Part shown: positions 61,869 through 64,000 of the stretch, piece by piece
Numbering within the stretch: the first letter of the stretch is position 1
How the letters are laid out: every line of letters begins with the position of its first letter
NCBI GenBank assembly: GCA_945621435.1
Contig: CALZBR010000001.1
Coordinates: 62,001 to 126,000 of the forward strand
Direction of reading: 5' to 3'
DNA length: 64,000 bases
Source: an uncultured Lachnospiraceae bacterium
GTDB taxonomy: Bacteria; Bacillota; Clostridia; Lachnospirales; Lachnospiraceae
The notes under the pieces: model-generated
What the model was told of the DNA's origin: nothing
Databases searched by the model: none
The model's input: the letters and a program-made list of their open reading frames with translations, nothing else
Program-made: the position numbers and the translations under genes

Positions 61869-62795
61869 CTACTCAAACAGCGGTGTGGAAAAATACCTCT
61901 CTGCTGTGTCAGGGAGAACGGTTACTACCGTCTTACCCTTCCCCAGTTTCTTTGCCAGACGTTTTGCCGCAGCTACATTTGTTCCGCTGGAGATACCGCA
62001 CATCAACCCCTCTTTAGTGGCAAGTTCTCTGGCAGTAGCCAAAGCTTCCTCATCAGAAATAATCGCGATTTCCTCATATATTTTCTGATTCAGTACCGGC
62101 GGTATCACTCCGTCTCCGATTCCCATCTGAATATGATTGCTTACGGTACCACCTGCCAGAACTGCTGCATTTTCAGGCTCCACTGCCCAAATTGTAATCT
62201 CCGGATTCTGTGCTTTCAAGGTCTCGCCAATACCGGTAATGGTTCCGCCGGTGCCGATTCCGGAACAAAAGCCATCAATAGGTCCGGCAACCTGCTCCAA
62301 AATCTCCAGTCCAGTGTGGTGACGATGCACCATGGGATTGGCCAGATTCTCAAACTGCTGGGGAACAAATACCCTGGAATCCTCCTTCGCCATACGAAGT
62401 GCAGTATCCATACATTCCTCAATGCACTTGCCGATATTGCCCTCATCATGGATCAATTTCACCGTTGCACCATAATGCTCCACCAGAAGCTTTCTTTCTC
62501 TGCTGACAGAATCAGGCATAATGATAATGGTTTTATATCCCTTTACAGCTCCAACCAATGCCAACCCGATTCCCTGGTTGCCGCTGGTGGGCTCAACAAT
62601 GATAGAATCCGGAGTCAATTTACCTGCAGCTTCTGCCGCAATAATCATATTGTAAGCAGTTCTCGTTTTGATGGACCCTCCCACATTAAGCCCCTCGAAT
62701 TTTACAAGAATACGTGCAGAATCCTCATCTGTCATATGCTGTAACTGAATCATGGGGGTATGTCCGATAGCTTCCAAAACATTCTGATATATCAT
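61869..62795 (-). CDS. Cysteine synthase family protein
   Basis: About 308 residues, fold type II PLP enzyme of the O-acetylserine sulfhydrylase family. Seen: LEAIGHTPMIQLQ at the start, EGLNVGGSIKTRTAYNMI near 35 with the PLP Lys (CysK normally has KDR here, this has KTR), EPTSGNQGIGLALVG near 68 (Gln for the usual Thr), GIGTGGTITGIG near 178 and GISSGTNVAAA near 265. These changes suggest a divergent subfamily, so the substrate may not be O-acetylserine. ATG 62795 has AAGGTG at 5-6 nt; the open frame to 62885 is not needed. Lies upstream of iscS, which needs cysteine. Confidence 0.85.
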   Translation of the reverse strand: MIYQNVLEAIGHTPMIQLQHMTDEDSARILVKFEGLNVGGSIKTRTAYNMIIAAEAAGKLTPDSIIVEPTSGNQGIGLALVGAVKGYKTIIIMPDSVSRERKLLVEHYGATVKLIHDEGNIGKCIEECMDTALRMAKEDSRVFVPQQFENLANPMVHRHHTGLEILEQVAGPIDGFCSGIGTGGTITGIGETLKAQNPEITIWAVEPENAAVLAGGTVSNHIQMGIGDGVIPPVLNQKIYEEIAIISDEEALATARELATKEGLMCGISSGTNVAAAKRLAKKLGKGKTVVTVLPDTAERYFSTPLFE

Positions 62796-62890
62796 TTCTT
62801 CACCTTCTAAACTCTGTTTCTCTATCATATGATGTAATGTAAAAAAAGAGTTACTGTCCTTTCCTCCCCATACACACACCAACACTACGC

Positions 62891-62919
62891 ATTATACTTG
62901 GAAATCAAAAGAAAGGCAA
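62891..62919 (-). promoter_or_regulatory. Promoter of the cysK-like gene
   Basis: Minus strand TTGCCT, 17 nt, TATAAT; leader of about 90 nt. Divergent from the symporter promoter. Confidence 0.7.
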
Positions 62920-62958
62920 CCTTTTCCAAAAAACTGTTTTCATAACGATAATATATGC

Positions 62959-63070
62959 TATAATGTAATGGCGCAGCGGAAAAACAAGCGACTGCGCAGC
63001 AGGCATTTGTTTTTCCTGCGCCATTAACGAGCAAACCGCCTGCGTAGCAGGCAGTAAGCGCGGCAGCGCG
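62959..63070 (+). promoter_or_regulatory. Structured leader element, copy 2, with extended -10
   Basis: TGCTATAAT (TATAAT at 62959-62964), then GGCGCAG-CG-GAAAAACAA pairing with TTGTTTTTC-CTGCGCC, the 2-nt bulge at the same place as in copy 1 and a nested CTGC-GCA-GCAG tip; second hairpin GCCTGC-GTA-GCAGGC; third GCGC-GGCA-GCGC. About 28 nt later the symporter gene starts. Copy 1 is at 14455-14563 on the other strand. Confidence 0.75.
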
Positions 63071-63098
63071 GGATATGACCATTTAGGGGGAGGATTAT

Positions 63099-64000
63099 AT
63101 GGAAACAAAAAAAAGAAATTCCTTTGGCGGATCCATCGGATTCGTACTGGCTGCGGCCGGAAGCGCAGTAGGTCTGGGCAACATCTGGCGATTTCCTTAT
63201 CTGGCAGCCAAGGACGGGGGCGGGCTATTTCTGGCAGTGTACATAATACTTGCATTGACCTTTGGTTTTTCCCTGCTGACCACAGAGATCGCCATCGGTC
63301 GCAAAACCAAACAGAGTCCGTTAACCGCTTACGGCATGTTAAGAAAAAAATGGAAATTTTTAGGTGTGCTCTCCTGTCTGGTGCCGGTGATCATCATGCC
63401 ATATTACAGTGTTATCGGCGGCTGGGTAGTACATTACTTCAAAGAATATCTGGTGGGGAACGGAGAAGCCACAGCTGACAATAATTACTTCAAAGGCTTC
63501 ATTACGAGCGACCTCTGGCCCATCATCATGATGGCAACCTTCCTGGCAATCGTCTTTTTCATCGTATTTATGGGGGTAAACAAAGGAATTGAATCCTCTT
63601 CCAAAGTGATTATGCCTATCCTTCTATTAAGTGTATTGGGCATCGCAATCTTTGCACTGACTATTTCACACACGGACGAAACCGGTGTTGTCAGAACCGG
63701 CATGGACGGACTCAAGGTTTATGTCATTCCCAGCTTCGAGGGCATGACCATCGGCAAACTGTTTACCGTCTTAATAGATGCCCTGGGGCAATTGTTCTTC
63801 AGCCTGAGCGTGGCTATGGGAATCATGATTGCCTATGGTTCCTATGTTAAGGATGACGCCAACCTGGGCAAATCCATCAATCAGATAGAGCTGTTCGATA
63901 CCGTTGTCGCATTCCTTGCAGGTGCCATGATTGTTCCAGCCGTATACACCTTCATGGGAAAAGAAGGCATGGAAAATGGCGGTCCCAGTCTGATGTTTGT
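63099..64000 (+). CDS. Sodium:neurotransmitter symporter family transporter, N-terminal part
   Basis: First 300 residues of a LeuT-fold transporter, running off the window. TM1 region GFVLAAAGSAVGLGNIWRFPYLAA (about 13-36) is the unwound helix that binds sodium and substrate; TTEIAIGR follows TM2, and further helices include VIIMPYYSVIGGWVVHYF and LFFSLSVAMGIMIAYGSY (TM6 equivalent, near 230-250). Imports an amino acid or related amine with Na+. GGGGGAGG stands 5 nt upstream of ATG 63099. Its leader carries the structured element also found before the operon at 14389. Substrate cannot be told. Confidence 0.94.
   Translation, partial: METKKRNSFGGSIGFVLAAAGSAVGLGNIWRFPYLAAKDGGGLFLAVYIILALTFGFSLLTTEIAIGRKTKQSPLTAYGMLRKKWKFLGVLSCLVPVIIMPYYSVIGGWVVHYFKEYLVGNGEATADNNYFKGFITSDLWPIIMMATFLAIVFFIVFMGVNKGIESSSKVIMPILLLSVLGIAIFALTISHTDETGVVRTGMDGLKVYVIPSFEGMTIGKLFTVLIDALGQLFFSLSVAMGIMIAYGSYVKDDANLGKSINQIELFDTVVAFLAGAMIVPAVYTFMGKEGMENGGPSLMF

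Noticed and set aside
61845..62744. 299-codon plus-strand open frame
   Set aside because: Antisense to the cysK-like gene, which has full family motifs.
62885..63082. A 65-codon minus-strand frame whose translation resembles part of the plus-strand frame ending at 14581
   Set aside because: The likeness comes from the palindromic leader element being present at both sites; both frames cross hairpins and promoters, have no SD, and are not credible proteins.

Overview
The window reads as a chromosomal segment of a Gram-positive anaerobic Clostridia, most likely a Lachnospiraceae gut or rumen commensal. Reasons: strong GGAGG ribosome sites, moderate GC with AT-rich intergenic DNA, a perfect CIRCE operator on htpG, a NiCo-type riboswitch on a metal exporter, a UPF0735-type ACT gene beside hom and lysC, an atypical ThyX, lipoprotein and spore-type cell-wall proteins, and a gene set that I recall, without being able to search, as the Lachnospiraceae DUF5716/DUF5717 families. 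No phage, plasmid, CRISPR or transposase gene is visible.

Layout. 1-219: start of purA (minus). 502-4466: a plus-strand cassette of FAD oxidoreductase, two family 2 glycosyltransferases and a DegT aminotransferase, probably for a surface glycan. 4442-7343: purB and a PurF-like protein whose glutaminase site is lost. 7476-14389: a four-gene operon of unknown function (1188-residue solenoid protein, Hsp70/actin-like protein, helical protein, coiled-coil membrane protein). 14667-18837: SpoIID-like/peptidoglycan-binding protein, chemoreceptor, AraC regulator. 18852-18992: a MITE-like element with perfect 43-bp inverted repeats. 19108-21828: uxuA-uxuB hexuronate catabolism. 21978-23784: DUF4474-like protein and phosphoesterase. 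23800-30938: htpG, foldase lipoprotein, ilvE, diguanylate cyclase, folA, thyX. 30987-35412: beta-CASP nuclease, tRNA-Gly, HD-GYP phosphodiesterase, GH3 glycosidase. 35719-42163: lysC, hom, ACT protein, glyA, chemoreceptor. 42292-53541: a six-gene intracellular hemicellulose operon (CE1x2, GH51, carboxylesterase, GH36, GH31, GH43). 53680-58187: hybrid sensor kinase and a SigV/RsiV-like pair. 58348-59452: NiCo riboswitch and cation exporter. 59520-62795: Rrf2 regulator, iscU, iscS, cysK-like. 63099-64000: start of a sodium symporter.

How the parts work together. purA and purB (with the PurF-like protein) share look-alike promoters and serve AMP synthesis. thyX and folA supply thymidylate and folate and are translationally coupled to a diguanylate cyclase; an HD-GYP enzyme of the opposing activity lies 3 kb away. 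The hemicellulose enzymes carry no signal peptides, so they must process imported oligosaccharides; the transporter lies outside the window. iscU, iscS and the cysK-like gene connect cysteine to iron-sulfur assembly under a probable IscR.

The most interesting observations are (a) the unstudied four-gene operon at 7476-14389, and (b) a roughly 110-nt structured element found twice, at the promoter and 5' leader of that operon and of the symporter gene at 63099, about 90% identical, in the same orientation relative to its gene, with a compensatory base-pair change in the main stem. It could be a new cis-acting RNA or a promoter-carrying palindromic repeat.
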